From: an uncultured Blautia sp.
Lineage (GTDB): Bacteria; Bacillota; Clostridia; Lachnospirales; Lachnospiraceae
Reading direction: 5' to 3'
DNA length: 55,952 nucleotides
Assembly: GCA_934424575.1 (NCBI GenBank)
Contig: CAKRXU010000016.1
Span: 1-55,952, forward strand
A program made the position numbers and the translations under genes. The stretch's first letter is position 1; the number at the start of each line of letters is the position of its first letter. The notes under the pieces were generated by a model, which worked only from the letters and a program-made list of their open reading frames with translations, was not told the DNA's origin and did no database searches. Shown piece by piece: positions 47,536 to 55,784 of the stretch.

Positions 47536-47584
47536 TGTTCAGAATTGATGGTTTATGTTAAATTTTTTAGATATTCTGACTAAT

Positions 47585-49231
47585 TTACTCCACCATCCGG
47601 CTTTCGTCGGCTTTGTATTCGAAGAAATCGAAGTCGGCACATTTCTTGTGGAGGATGCGGTCGGCACAGGTGAGGCCTACCATGGTACCGGTGAACTCAC
47701 CGTATTTGCAGTATTCATCGGAAAATCTTGTAGTGTCAAATATACGTCCAATCTTCTCATAATTTTCGCCGTCGTAGCTCCACTCAAACCAGGATTTTCT
47801 TCCTTCGATATAGAGACGAAGATAGATCGGCTTGTCCTCTACCGGGATCCTGGTGTTCAGGAATTCTGTCTTGGTGCCATTTTCCAGATGGATGATGGAC
47901 AATGCACTCTGTCCAAGAGTTTCACTGTAATATTTGCGGAGGTTGATGTAGTTCATGTTATCGTAATACAGGATCAGGCCGGCACTGTGCTGATGGACTT
48001 CCGGCACGAATTCCATCTTTGTGGTGATCCTTGCGTAAACACTGGTCAGTTTTCTTGCAAGAATGCTGACTTTGTTCAGGGAAGTACGGGATTCCTGTCC
48101 ACGGATACGGACATATCCTTTTCTTGCGTTTACATCAGCAAATCTCTGCGGCATGATACGTGGTGAGTAATAAAAGTTTCCAAGTTCATCACCATCGAAA
48201 TCATCAAAGTCCGGTGTTTTTTCTATCGGATATTCCGGGAGGGAACTTTCCGGTACTTCAAGTTTGGCAAGGTTGCTGCCGTCTGCCATGCGGAGCCAGT
48301 TATCCTCTGTCCACATCATTTTCTGGATCGCAGTCTCTCTTCCAAGTGTGCAGCGCAGTTCCGGAACGAACGGTCTGGAACAGAGATGGACCAGATAAAC
48401 TTCTCCTGTAGGAAGTTCCACATAACTTCCATGACCGGATTTCTGGAGGATAGAGTCCGGATTATAGTACTTCGGTTTCAGATGATCCGGGTCCTGTCTT
48501 TCGTAGGATTCTCCTGGTACACTTGTCACGATCGGATTCTTCGGATCTTTTTCGTATGGTCCCCAGATATTTTTGGAACGTCCCATGGTCACGCAGTGAT
48601 TGTATCCTGTACCGCCCTCAGCGCACATGATGTAATAATATTCGCCACGTTTTGTCAGATGTGGGGCCTCGATGCAGCCTCTGTCCGTGCCGCCTCGCCA
48701 GATCCGTTTCGGATATCCTACGATTTCCTGTTTTTCCGGAGAGTATTCCACCATGCAGATCGCACCCGGTTTTTCGTAGCCTTCTCTCGTTTCCCACTCC
48801 AGAGAAACTACATATTTCTTTCCGTTTGTATCATGGAACAGCGACGCATCGAATCCAGAAGAATGCAGGTAGACCGGTTTGCTCCACGATCCTTTGATGT
48901 CTCTGGAACGGATGAGGAAATTATCTACATCAAAATATCTGGCATTCATGGAATTCATCACTCCATAAACCACATAAAACATATCTTCTTCTTCACAGTA
49001 AGTCAGACATGGAGCCCAGATCCCTTTTGCACTTGGAAGCTTCTTAAGGTCTACTTCCTCATCATCCGTTAATACGTGTGTATATAATTCCCAGTTTTTC
49101 AGATCTCTGGAATGATACACCGGGATTCCCGGAAACCATTCAAAAGTAGAAACTGCCATATAATAATCATCGCCTTTGCGGCAGATGCACGGATCCGGGT
49201 TAAATCCCGGAAGTATTGGATTCTGTATCAT
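47585..49231 (-). CDS. Glycoside hydrolase family 43 beta-xylosidase
   Basis: A 548-residue GH43 enzyme of the intracellular beta-xylosidase type. The five-bladed propeller has the general base Asp13 in NPDP, the supporting Asp128 in FDASLF, and the acid Glu188 in CIEAPHL; after about residue 340 comes the beta-sandwich domain usual in this subfamily. There is no signal peptide, so it acts on oligosaccharides after import. It is third in a leftward run behind a GPH sugar transporter and a GH5 enzyme (gaps 43 and 37 bp). Xylo-oligosaccharides are the likely substrate; some relatives also remove arabinose. Confidence 0.92.
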   Translation of the reverse strand: MIQNPILPGFNPDPCICRKGDDYYMAVSTFEWFPGIPVYHSRDLKNWELYTHVLTDDEEVDLKKLPSAKGIWAPCLTYCEEEDMFYVVYGVMNSMNARYFDVDNFLIRSRDIKGSWSKPVYLHSSGFDASLFHDTNGKKYVVSLEWETREGYEKPGAICMVEYSPEKQEIVGYPKRIWRGGTDRGCIEAPHLTKRGEYYYIMCAEGGTGYNHCVTMGRSKNIWGPYEKDPKNPIVTSVPGESYERQDPDHLKPKYYNPDSILQKSGHGSYVELPTGEVYLVHLCSRPFVPELRCTLGRETAIQKMMWTEDNWLRMADGSNLAKLEVPESSLPEYPIEKTPDFDDFDGDELGNFYYSPRIMPQRFADVNARKGYVRIRGQESRTSLNKVSILARKLTSVYARITTKMEFVPEVHQHSAGLILYYDNMNYINLRKYYSETLGQSALSIIHLENGTKTEFLNTRIPVEDKPIYLRLYIEGRKSWFEWSYDGENYEKIGRIFDTTRFSDEYCKYGEFTGTMVGLTCADRILHKKCADFDFFEYKADESRMVE

Positions 49232-49268
49232 TGCATTTTCCTCCTCTTAGGATATATCAGATTCTATA

Positions 49269-50435
49269 TTACTCCATTGTGATCCAGCCAAAATCAACGC
49301 TGCGTCCCAGATCCCAGCTGTCCCAGCCGATCCAGCCCGGGGTATTGACGGTATCTGTCAGAAGTTTATAGCTCCAGTAATAATAGCCGCTGCCTTTGTT
49401 CCAGGCTTCGAGCTGTGCTTTTGCCAGAGTATTGTAGATTTTTTTCTTCTGCTCGGCGCTGACGGTCTCCTCAGCACTGCCTTCCACACCGTTCAGAACG
49501 CTCTGTCCGCCTTTTGTGTCGCAGCCACAGGCAAGAGAATTAAACAGACACCACTCTCCGCAGATCACCGGGAAATATTTTTCCATCTCTTCGATCTTTG
49601 GCTCTAACTCTTCTTTTACATATTTTACATAGGCTTCTACGGTCTGCTCACAGCCGTTTGCTTCTGCGACCATCAGATACTGGTGTGTATCCAGAATAAC
49701 ATTGGAATATTTTTCTTCCTGCATGAAATCTTTCCACGCCATCAGTTCGAAGCCGTCGTGAATGACCACATATTTGTCTTTCGGCATATATTTACTGATG
49801 CGGTCATAGGCATCAAGATAATATTTCCGGAGAAAATCCATCGTGATCGGTGCAGAACCCTGTGCAAGAACCGGGTCTGCCGGTGGATAACGATGTTCGA
49901 TATCCATAGTTTTCCACATATTTTCTGTGATCGGCTCGTTAAGCGGCTGGATTCCCAGAAGCCCTTTCCTTGTTCCATAGCGCTGTGCAAGGCGTTCCAG
50001 TACGCTGAGTGCAAACTCAACTTCATCCGGATCCTGTGCCCATTTGCAGACTCCGCTGATCCCACCGTTATCAAAACCATTCTGGCTCATTGGAACGGTA
50101 TGAAGATCGATCAGGATCGTCAAACCATATTTTTCTGCCCAGTTAAAAGCTTTGTCCAGTTCTTCGATGCATCCGATAAATGGTTCTCTGTCGCCAAAGA
50201 TAAAATACGGTACCGGGATTCTCACGGACTCAAGTCCCATTCTTTTGATCGTTACAAAATCACGCTCTGTGATGTATTCGGAACGATGGATCTTGATTCT
50301 TGCTTCATATACTTCCGGTGAGAGCTGGCGCGGAAGATAATATTCATCTTCCGCTGTTGTGCCTTCAAACAATGCCGGGTTCATCCATTTCTCCAGAACC
50401 AGCCAGTTTCCAAGATTGACTCCTTTAATCTTCAT
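49269..50435 (-). CDS. Glycoside hydrolase family 5, exo-beta-glucanase-like
   Basis: A 388-residue GH5 enzyme. It begins KIKGVNLGNWLVLEKWM, much like exo-beta-1,3-glucanases; the acid/base Glu lies in GIQPLNEP near residue 165 and the nucleophile Glu in VICGEWC near residue 295. It has no signal peptide, so it is expected in the cytosol, unlike most GH5 endoglucanases. I start at 50435 because GGAGG lies about 10 bp before that ATG; a TTG three codons upstream is too near it. It lies between the GPH transporter and the GH43 gene. The linkage cut is not settled. Confidence 0.87.
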   Translation of the reverse strand: MKIKGVNLGNWLVLEKWMNPALFEGTTAEDEYYLPRQLSPEVYEARIKIHRSEYITERDFVTIKRMGLESVRIPVPYFIFGDREPFIGCIEELDKAFNWAEKYGLTILIDLHTVPMSQNGFDNGGISGVCKWAQDPDEVEFALSVLERLAQRYGTRKGLLGIQPLNEPITENMWKTMDIEHRYPPADPVLAQGSAPITMDFLRKYYLDAYDRISKYMPKDKYVVIHDGFELMAWKDFMQEEKYSNVILDTHQYLMVAEANGCEQTVEAYVKYVKEELEPKIEEMEKYFPVICGEWCLFNSLACGCDTKGGQSVLNGVEGSAEETVSAEQKKKIYNTLAKAQLEAWNKGSGYYYWSYKLLTDTVNTPGWIGWDSWDLGRSVDFGWITME

Positions 50436-50478
50436 GTTGTCCAAACCTCCGTTATTTCCCCATAGTTATACTCAAAAT

Positions 50479-51843
50479 TTATTTACGTGCTTTCAGATCG
50501 GCCAGAATGCCGTCGAATTCTTTGTCCAGATGATAAAATTTCATGATGATAAGTCCGCATACATAGACTGCAATCGGAATCCATACGAAACAGATTCTGA
50601 TAGATGTCAGTGCGGAAGCAGTCTGTGCTGCTGCATTTCCCACATATCCGCCAACTTCCAGGATCACACCGAGAAGTGCAGAACCGATACCGTTACCAAT
50701 CTTGTAACCGAAGCTGCAGGCACTGTTTACAAGTCCTTCTGTACGATATCCTGTTTTCCATTCGCCATAGTCGATCGTGTCAGATACCATTGCCCACATA
50801 GTTGCACCGCCGCAGGCATTTCCGATTCCACGGATCACACTGGATACTACGATGATCGGCATGGAGCCGCCTGAGAAGTTCAATACGAGCATTCCGATAA
50901 TGTCCAGGATAAGTCCCAGTGAAAATACATTTCTTTTACCAAATTTTTTGACCAGCATGGCGATGAAGAACATGCCAAGGATCTGTACGATATTGAAGAT
51001 ACCATTGATGGTACTTACCAGATTTTTGTCTCCGAGGATGTCTTTTGCATAGTATACAGTTGCACCGCCGTTTACAGAGTACATCAGGAAGAAAAGTGCC
51101 AGCATACCGGTCATCATGATCCAGTATTTATTCTGGAAAAGTGCCTTGATCCCTGTTACAAACGGAACGTTTTCTTCTACTTTCTGCTCGCCTGCCTCGT
51201 TTGCTCTTACTCGTTCTTTTGTTCCGAAGAAGGTGCAGAGGAAAGCTGCGATGGAAACAAATCCAAATACGACGAAAGTTTTTGTCCATGCGCTTGCGTT
51301 GTTTCCGAAGTATTCTACCAGCGGCAGTGTAAAGGTATTGATGGTAAGTGTTCCTGCTGTTGCAAGAAGGTTTCTGAAAATACTTAATACAGATCTTTCA
51401 TATGGATCCTGTGTCATCAGTGCGTTCAGTGCGGAATATGGGACATTGATCGCGGTGTAGATGACTGTGGATACCAGGTTATAGGTGATAAAAACGTATA
51501 CCAGTTTCGGTGTGGATGACCAGGAAGCCGGAACGGAAAACATCAGGACTCCTGATATTGCAAACGGGATGCACATACGCAAAATCCACGGTCTTGCTTT
51601 TCCGAATCTTGAATGGGTACGGTCAACGATGACTCCCATGATAATATCACTGATTCCGTCAAAAACTCTTGAGATCATCATGATGGTTCCAACTGCCATC
51701 GCGCTGACTCCTGCGTAGTCTGTGTAGTAAAACAGCAGGAATGCTGACATTGCAGTATAAATGATGTTACAGCCGAAATCTCCACAGCCGTATGCAAAAC
51801 GTTCAAAAATCTTTCCAAAGGTCAATTTGCTCTTTTGATTCAT
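50479..51843 (-). CDS. GPH-family sugar:cation symporter
   Basis: A 454-residue MFS-fold protein with about twelve membrane segments of the glycoside-pentoside-hexuronide (MelB/XynP-like) family: FGCNIIYTAMSAFLLFYYTD in segment 1, the loop DRTHSRFGKARPW after segment 2, and GYRTEGLVNSACSFGYKIG late in the protein. It probably brings oligosaccharides to the intracellular GH5 and GH43 enzymes encoded next. The start at 51843 has GGGAGG upstream. It is first in the run and divergent from an AraC-type gene. Confidence 0.92.
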   Translation of the reverse strand: MNQKSKLTFGKIFERFAYGCGDFGCNIIYTAMSAFLLFYYTDYAGVSAMAVGTIMMISRVFDGISDIIMGVIVDRTHSRFGKARPWILRMCIPFAISGVLMFSVPASWSSTPKLVYVFITYNLVSTVIYTAINVPYSALNALMTQDPYERSVLSIFRNLLATAGTLTINTFTLPLVEYFGNNASAWTKTFVVFGFVSIAAFLCTFFGTKERVRANEAGEQKVEENVPFVTGIKALFQNKYWIMMTGMLALFFLMYSVNGGATVYYAKDILGDKNLVSTINGIFNIVQILGMFFIAMLVKKFGKRNVFSLGLILDIIGMLVLNFSGGSMPIIVVSSVIRGIGNACGGATMWAMVSDTIDYGEWKTGYRTEGLVNSACSFGYKIGNGIGSALLGVILEVGGYVGNAAAQTASALTSIRICFVWIPIAVYVCGLIIMKFYHLDKEFDGILADLKARK

Positions 51844-51932
51844 TGGTTTCCTCCCTCTCATTGCTCCGTGTTCTTCTTGTTTCTTTTCATTTTTTCTTTG
51901 TTTATTGCTTTTCCATGGCTGTTTCTTATGGT

Positions 51933-51962
51933 ATTATAATAGCATATCACGATAGAGCATAT
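51933..51962 (-). promoter_or_regulatory. Promoter and direct repeats upstream of the GPH operon
   Basis: A -10 TATAAT (51933-51938, minus strand) lacks a normal -35: the place is TATGCT. On the plus strand AGCATAT occurs at 51941-51947 and 51956-51962 (15-bp period), with a related AGCTAAT at 51976-51982. Repeats at the -35 fit control by the divergent AraC-type protein. Confidence 0.55.
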
Positions 51963-52072
51963 TAGGTATAAAAAGAGCTAATATATAGGTCGATATTCTC
52001 TTTTTTAATTTAATTTTGATAAAACAATAACAAAATGGCTGCTACTAAAAAAAGTAAGGGGAATGGGTATTT

Positions 52073-52924
52073 ATGAAAAATAAAGAAATCTCATATGAGA
52101 TCATAGACTTTTCCGGTGAGACCAATGTACAGTTCCGTACCTCCGTGGATCCCGGAAGTTATATCCCGACACACTGGCATCGTGCCATAGAGATCATTTA
52201 TATGCAGGAAGGTTCTCTGGATGTCACTGTGGAATCCAAAAGTTTCACGATCCATGAAGGAGATTGTATCCTGGTCAATGGAAATGTCCTGCACTCTACC
52301 AAGTGTACTGCACCAAATACGGCGATTCTTCTGCAGATACCGTTGGATTTTATGGCAAAATATATTCCTGATCTCGGACAGTTCCTTTTTCTGTGGGACT
52401 ATCGGACAGATGATCCTGTCAAAAAGACCAAACTCATGATGCTGAAAACTACTCTGGAACAGCTTCAGGTCATCAATGATATCCGCCCGGACGGGTATCT
52501 TCTGCGTTTTAACAGTCTGATCTTTGAACTTCTGTTTCAGCTGTATCATAATTTCAGCGTGAAAGTTTTTCATCAGAATATCAATCAGCGCCAGAAAGAA
52601 ATGGACCGGCTTGATCCTGTTCTGAATTATATCGCAGAACATTACAAAGAACCAATCTCTCTGGACGAGATTGCAGACATCGCCTGCCTCCAGACCGGGT
52701 ATTTCTGCCGCTTCTTTAAGAAAAAAATGGGAGTTACCTTTCTGGAATATCAGAATGAATACCGGCTCTCCTTCATCTACAAAGATCTGATCACAACCAA
52801 AGATCCGGTACATGTGATTCTGGAACGGCATGGATTCACCAATTATAAACTGTTTAGGCGGATGTTCCTGGAACATTTCGGAGATACGCCGACGAAGATA
52901 CGGAAGCAGAGAGAAAATATGTAA
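52073..52924 (+). CDS. AraC family transcriptional regulator
   Basis: A 283-residue regulator with a cupin sensor (about 10-95: THWHRAIEIIYMQEGSLDV; HEGDCILVNGNVLHS) and a C-terminal AraC domain (about 180-280: ISLDEIADIACLQTGYFCRFFKKKMG). It is divergent from the GPH-GH5-GH43 run and probably activates it in response to an oligosaccharide. AAGGGG lies before the start. It stands alone and converges on the M14 gene. Confidence 0.92.
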   Translation: MKNKEISYEIIDFSGETNVQFRTSVDPGSYIPTHWHRAIEIIYMQEGSLDVTVESKSFTIHEGDCILVNGNVLHSTKCTAPNTAILLQIPLDFMAKYIPDLGQFLFLWDYRTDDPVKKTKLMMLKTTLEQLQVINDIRPDGYLLRFNSLIFELLFQLYHNFSVKVFHQNINQRQKEMDRLDPVLNYIAEHYKEPISLDEIADIACLQTGYFCRFFKKKMGVTFLEYQNEYRLSFIYKDLITTKDPVHVILERHGFTNYKLFRRMFLEHFGDTPTKIRKQRENM

Positions 52925-52927
52925 TGT

Positions 52928-52962
52928 CAAAAAATCCCGGAGACTCTAATTGTCTCCAGGAT
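52928..52962 (-). terminator. Terminator of the M14 peptidase run
   Basis: Minus strand ATCCTGGAGAC and GTCTCCGGGAT form a stem (one mismatch) followed by TTTTTT. The convergent araC gene may also use the stem. Confidence 0.87.
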
Positions 52963-52986
52963 CTGAATATCTGTGTTAATCTTTCT

Positions 52987-54051
52987 TTATTTTCCATACA
53001 TTTCCGCCAGCGCCGGCCAGAGATTCTGGTTTCTCTGGTACATTGGCTGGTATTCTTCAATTGGCATTGGACACTGGCTTCCGCCATTTTCGATCGTGAC
53101 TGCCGGAATCCCAAGTTTCAGTACAAAATAATCACTGCATCCGGCTGCATCTGTAGAATCCTGAACGGTTGAGTGCATCTCATAACCTGTTACGCCGGAT
53201 ACCAGACTGGCAAGCTGCTGGTCTGCTTCCATGATCTCGCCCTGGCTTCCATAATTCCAGTAGATCAGATTTCCAAAAGAATGATATGCTATACAGCAGT
53301 CAAGGTCATAGTCCTGAGCAACTCTTAAAACGGCCTGTGACTCTGCCTCACTTGCGGGGCTTGTTCCCTTGTAACACTCAGAAGCTGGATCCGCCGCTCC
53401 TGTATATTCTTCCCAGCCGGCATCAAAATTTCTGTTTAAGTCCACGCCTCTGGCATTTGCTTTCCAGACCGAAAAGTACTGCATTCTGTCGGAATATGTG
53501 CTTCCAGAATCAACTGCCCGCTGATAGCATTCTTCAAGCTGGCTTTTTAATGCTTCGTCAGAAATTCCATCAGCACCTTCCTGACTGATCGTTACGCCAT
53601 CTGGATTTACCATTGGAATGACATGAAAACAGACTTTCTTATATAATTCACTCCATCTGGTTTCATTGTAGCTCCGTTCTTCTGAATACCTCAGATAATC
53701 CTCTATCTGGTTCATCGCAAGAACCGTATTCATATATTCTCTTGCATGCATCGTCGCCTGAACCAGAATATGATGTCCGGCATTCACATCCCCAAGAACA
53801 GCTTCCAGGATCTCGCTTCCATCCGCAGTTGTTCCCAGCGATTCTATCTGCATCTGTTCCGGATATTTTTCCTGCAGGGTTTCCAGATCCTGCTTCATCT
53901 GATCATACGAATATTGCAGATTGCTCACCTGTACCACAGGTACATCCGTCTGTACACTCACATCGTCCGTCGCTGCATTTACAGATATGATCTGCGCCGC
54001 TCCGATAAAAATCCCTGCAATACCTGCGATAATTTTTTTATATGAGTCCAT
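52987..54051 (-). CDS. Secreted M14 zinc carboxypeptidase
   Basis: A 354-residue exported peptidase of the M14 family. A signal peptide of about 26 residues ends VNAA; zinc ligands are His102 and Glu105 in MHAREYMNT and the His in IAYHSFGN; VDLNRNFDAGW gives the substrate-binding Asn-Arg; VTIENGG carries the catalytic Glu near the end. It likely trims peptides, perhaps stem peptides of the wall, outside the membrane. It is last in a run with an SH3-like lipoprotein gene and a small membrane-protein gene. No terminator separates it from the lipoprotein. Confidence 0.92.
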   Translation of the reverse strand: MDSYKKIIAGIAGIFIGAAQIISVNAATDDVSVQTDVPVVQVSNLQYSYDQMKQDLETLQEKYPEQMQIESLGTTADGSEILEAVLGDVNAGHHILVQATMHAREYMNTVLAMNQIEDYLRYSEERSYNETRWSELYKKVCFHVIPMVNPDGVTISQEGADGISDEALKSQLEECYQRAVDSGSTYSDRMQYFSVWKANARGVDLNRNFDAGWEEYTGAADPASECYKGTSPASEAESQAVLRVAQDYDLDCCIAYHSFGNLIYWNYGSQGEIMEADQQLASLVSGVTGYEMHSTVQDSTDAAGCSDYFVLKLGIPAVTIENGGSQCPMPIEEYQPMYQRNQNLWPALAEMYGK

Positions 54052-54095
54052 CTTATTCCTTCTTTTCTGTATATTTCGGAAATTTTCCCAAATTC

Positions 54096-55066
54096 TTATT
54101 GAAATTCCAGATAGGATGCAAGTGCATATCCATGATTTCCCATATAATAAATCTCATAAAAATCATTCGCAGCAGTACCAACAAAACTTACAGTAGCTCC
54201 CAGTGGTATCTGACAGATCTCTCCTGAATCAACATCTGGGCCAGGACGTAATGTAATGCTCTGCTTGCAGTTTACCACCCTGCATGTATCATAATAAGAT
54301 CCGCCAGAAGAAGAGGACAGATAACTTGCCAGTGCATAACCGGTATTTCCATTATAGGAAATATAATAAAATCCATTTGAGGCTGCGCTGATATAAGAAA
54401 CTGCTGACCCCAGCGGAATCTGACAGATTTCCCCTGCTTCTGTGCTTGGACTTGTCCTCAGCGTTATGCTCTGTTTGCAATTGACAACGTAATATGTTTC
54501 ATATCCATATGTAGTCGTCTGCGCCGGCACTGCCACATAAGATGCACCTGCGGAAGGTTTGCTCGTGGACAGATATGACGCCAGAGAATAACCGGTTTTC
54601 CATTGTAGTTTATTTTGTAAAATCCATTTTCTGCTGACTCAATATAACTTACTGCAGCACCCAGCGGAATCTGGCAGATTTCCCCCGATGATACATCCGG
54701 ACCAGGACGTAAGGTAATACTCTGTTTGCAGTTTACAACATAGTATGTTACATATTGCGGAGTTTTTTGCTGCACAGGCTGTTCTTTCACTTCCGGTTCA
54801 GGTGTCGAAACTGGTTTCTCCTGCACCGCTTCAGGTGTCGGTGTCGGAGTAGCCGTAATTTCTTTTGGCTTTTCTGTTGGCTCTGCAGTTTTCTCTTCCT
54901 GTTCTTCTGTTTCTGTTTTCTTTTCTGTTTTTTCTTCTGTTTCTTTCTCTGCCTCTGTATCCTTATTTGTCCCAAAAGAAATCGAAACAGAACAGCCACT
55001 CATCGGCATCATCAACGCAAATGCCAATATACCTATACACAACCTGATTCTTTTCATCTTTCCCAT
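54096..55066 (-). pseudogene. SH3-repeat lipoprotein, frameshifted
   Basis: The 5' part encodes a lipoprotein signal with lipobox MSGC (Cys25), a Lys/Glu/Thr/Pro-rich linker, and a first SH3-like repeat (YYVVNCKQSITLRPGPDV...). In that repeat the frame shifts after FYKINYNGK; adding one base to the TTTT run at 54596-54599 (AAAA on the coding strand) restores TGYSLASYLSTS and joins it to two more repeats (YYVVNCKQSITLRTSPST...; CRVVNCKQSITLRPGPDV...) that end at 54096. The repaired protein would be about 323 residues. It may be a real mutation, phase variation, or sequencing error. Repeats like this often bind the cell wall; the next gene is a peptidase. Confidence 0.85.
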
Positions 55067-55089
55067 TCCCTCTCATTCGTTTATTTTTA

Positions 55090-55290
55090 TTATATCTCTA
55101 TATTTCCATTCTTCATAGTTTTTTCTAATATTTCTTCTCTCTTCGAAATCAGAGGAGTTATCTCATCTGAGTTTTTCACACAATAATATATAACTACAGC
55201 AGCTGCCATTACAAACACACTTACCATAAAAAATACAAAGATAAATCCCATTAATTCTTCTATATTATACCAGCTAACGCCTACTGTCAT
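55090..55290 (-). CDS. Small single-pass membrane protein
   Basis: A 66-residue protein I do not recognise. It has a short polar start, one strong hydrophobic segment (about residues 14-36, FIFVFFMVSVFVMAAAVVIYY region) and a charged C-terminal tail ending in Lys/Glu-rich sequence. GGGGGA lies 8 bp before the ATG, which supports real translation. It is first in a leftward run with the SH3-repeat lipoprotein (23-bp gap) and the M14 peptidase, so a role at the cell surface is a guess. Confidence 0.6.
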   Translation of the reverse strand: MTVGVSWYNIEELMGFIFVFFMVSVFVMAAAVVIYYCVKNSDEITPLISKREEILEKTMKNGNIEI

Positions 55291-55460
55291 CTTTTGCTTC
55301 CCCCTTCTGATTCCCGTTTGTTATCTGTCAGCTTTTACATTTTTATTTTACCTCACCATATTTGCAAATTTGTACTTCTATCATACTTTCTCTACATATT
55401 TTTGAATATTTTTTCTGGAGCTGTATATATTAATGTTCATCATTATAAAGGAGGCTCTTT

Positions 55461-55679
55461 ATGAAAAAAAATGTTCCTGCCAAATCTTCTCCATCCAATC
55501 AGGAAATCATTGATTCTTTCGATTTTCTCTCAAACGCGGCATCCACCCAGGACTGCACCGGGCTGATCCCCTCAGGACCGGTGAATGAAGATGAACTGGA
55601 ATCTTATGAGGCTGTGTATCATTACCAGCCACCCAGACTTTCCCACAAAAGTACAGAAAATATGCATGACAGCAAGTAA
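55461..55679 (+). CDS. Small hypothetical protein
   Basis: A 72-residue, soluble, acidic protein I do not recognise. It has a basic Ser/Pro-rich start, then NQEIIDSFDFLSNAASTQDC with a single Cys near residue 32, LIPSGPVNEDELESYEAVY, and a polar tail. AAAGGAGG lies 6 bp before the ATG, and a possible promoter (TTGAAT at 55402-55407 with TATATA 16 bp on) precedes it; a hairpin terminator follows. The signals make it a credible one-gene unit. Confidence 0.65.
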   Translation: MKKNVPAKSSPSNQEIIDSFDFLSNAASTQDCTGLIPSGPVNEDELESYEAVYHYQPPRLSHKSTENMHDSK

Positions 55680-55721
55680 ACATCTTTTTCGTTCTTTGTT
55701 ACTGTTAAGCTCTGGATATAG

Positions 55722-55760
55722 AAAAAGCCCTATCAGAAGTACTTTCTGATAAAGCTTTTC
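55722..55760 (+). terminator. Terminator of the small gene
   Basis: AAAAGC...TATCAGAA pairs with TTCTGATA...GCTTTT, with a small internal loop, followed by a short pyrimidine-rich run. A-tracts on the left also allow minus-strand use. Confidence 0.7.
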
Positions 55761-55784
55761 TGCATTATTATTTATCTAATGCGT

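Noticed and set aside
54755..55186. Phe-rich plus-strand frame of 143 codons
   Set aside because: Complement of the Lys/Glu-rich linker of the SH3 lipoprotein; no start signals.
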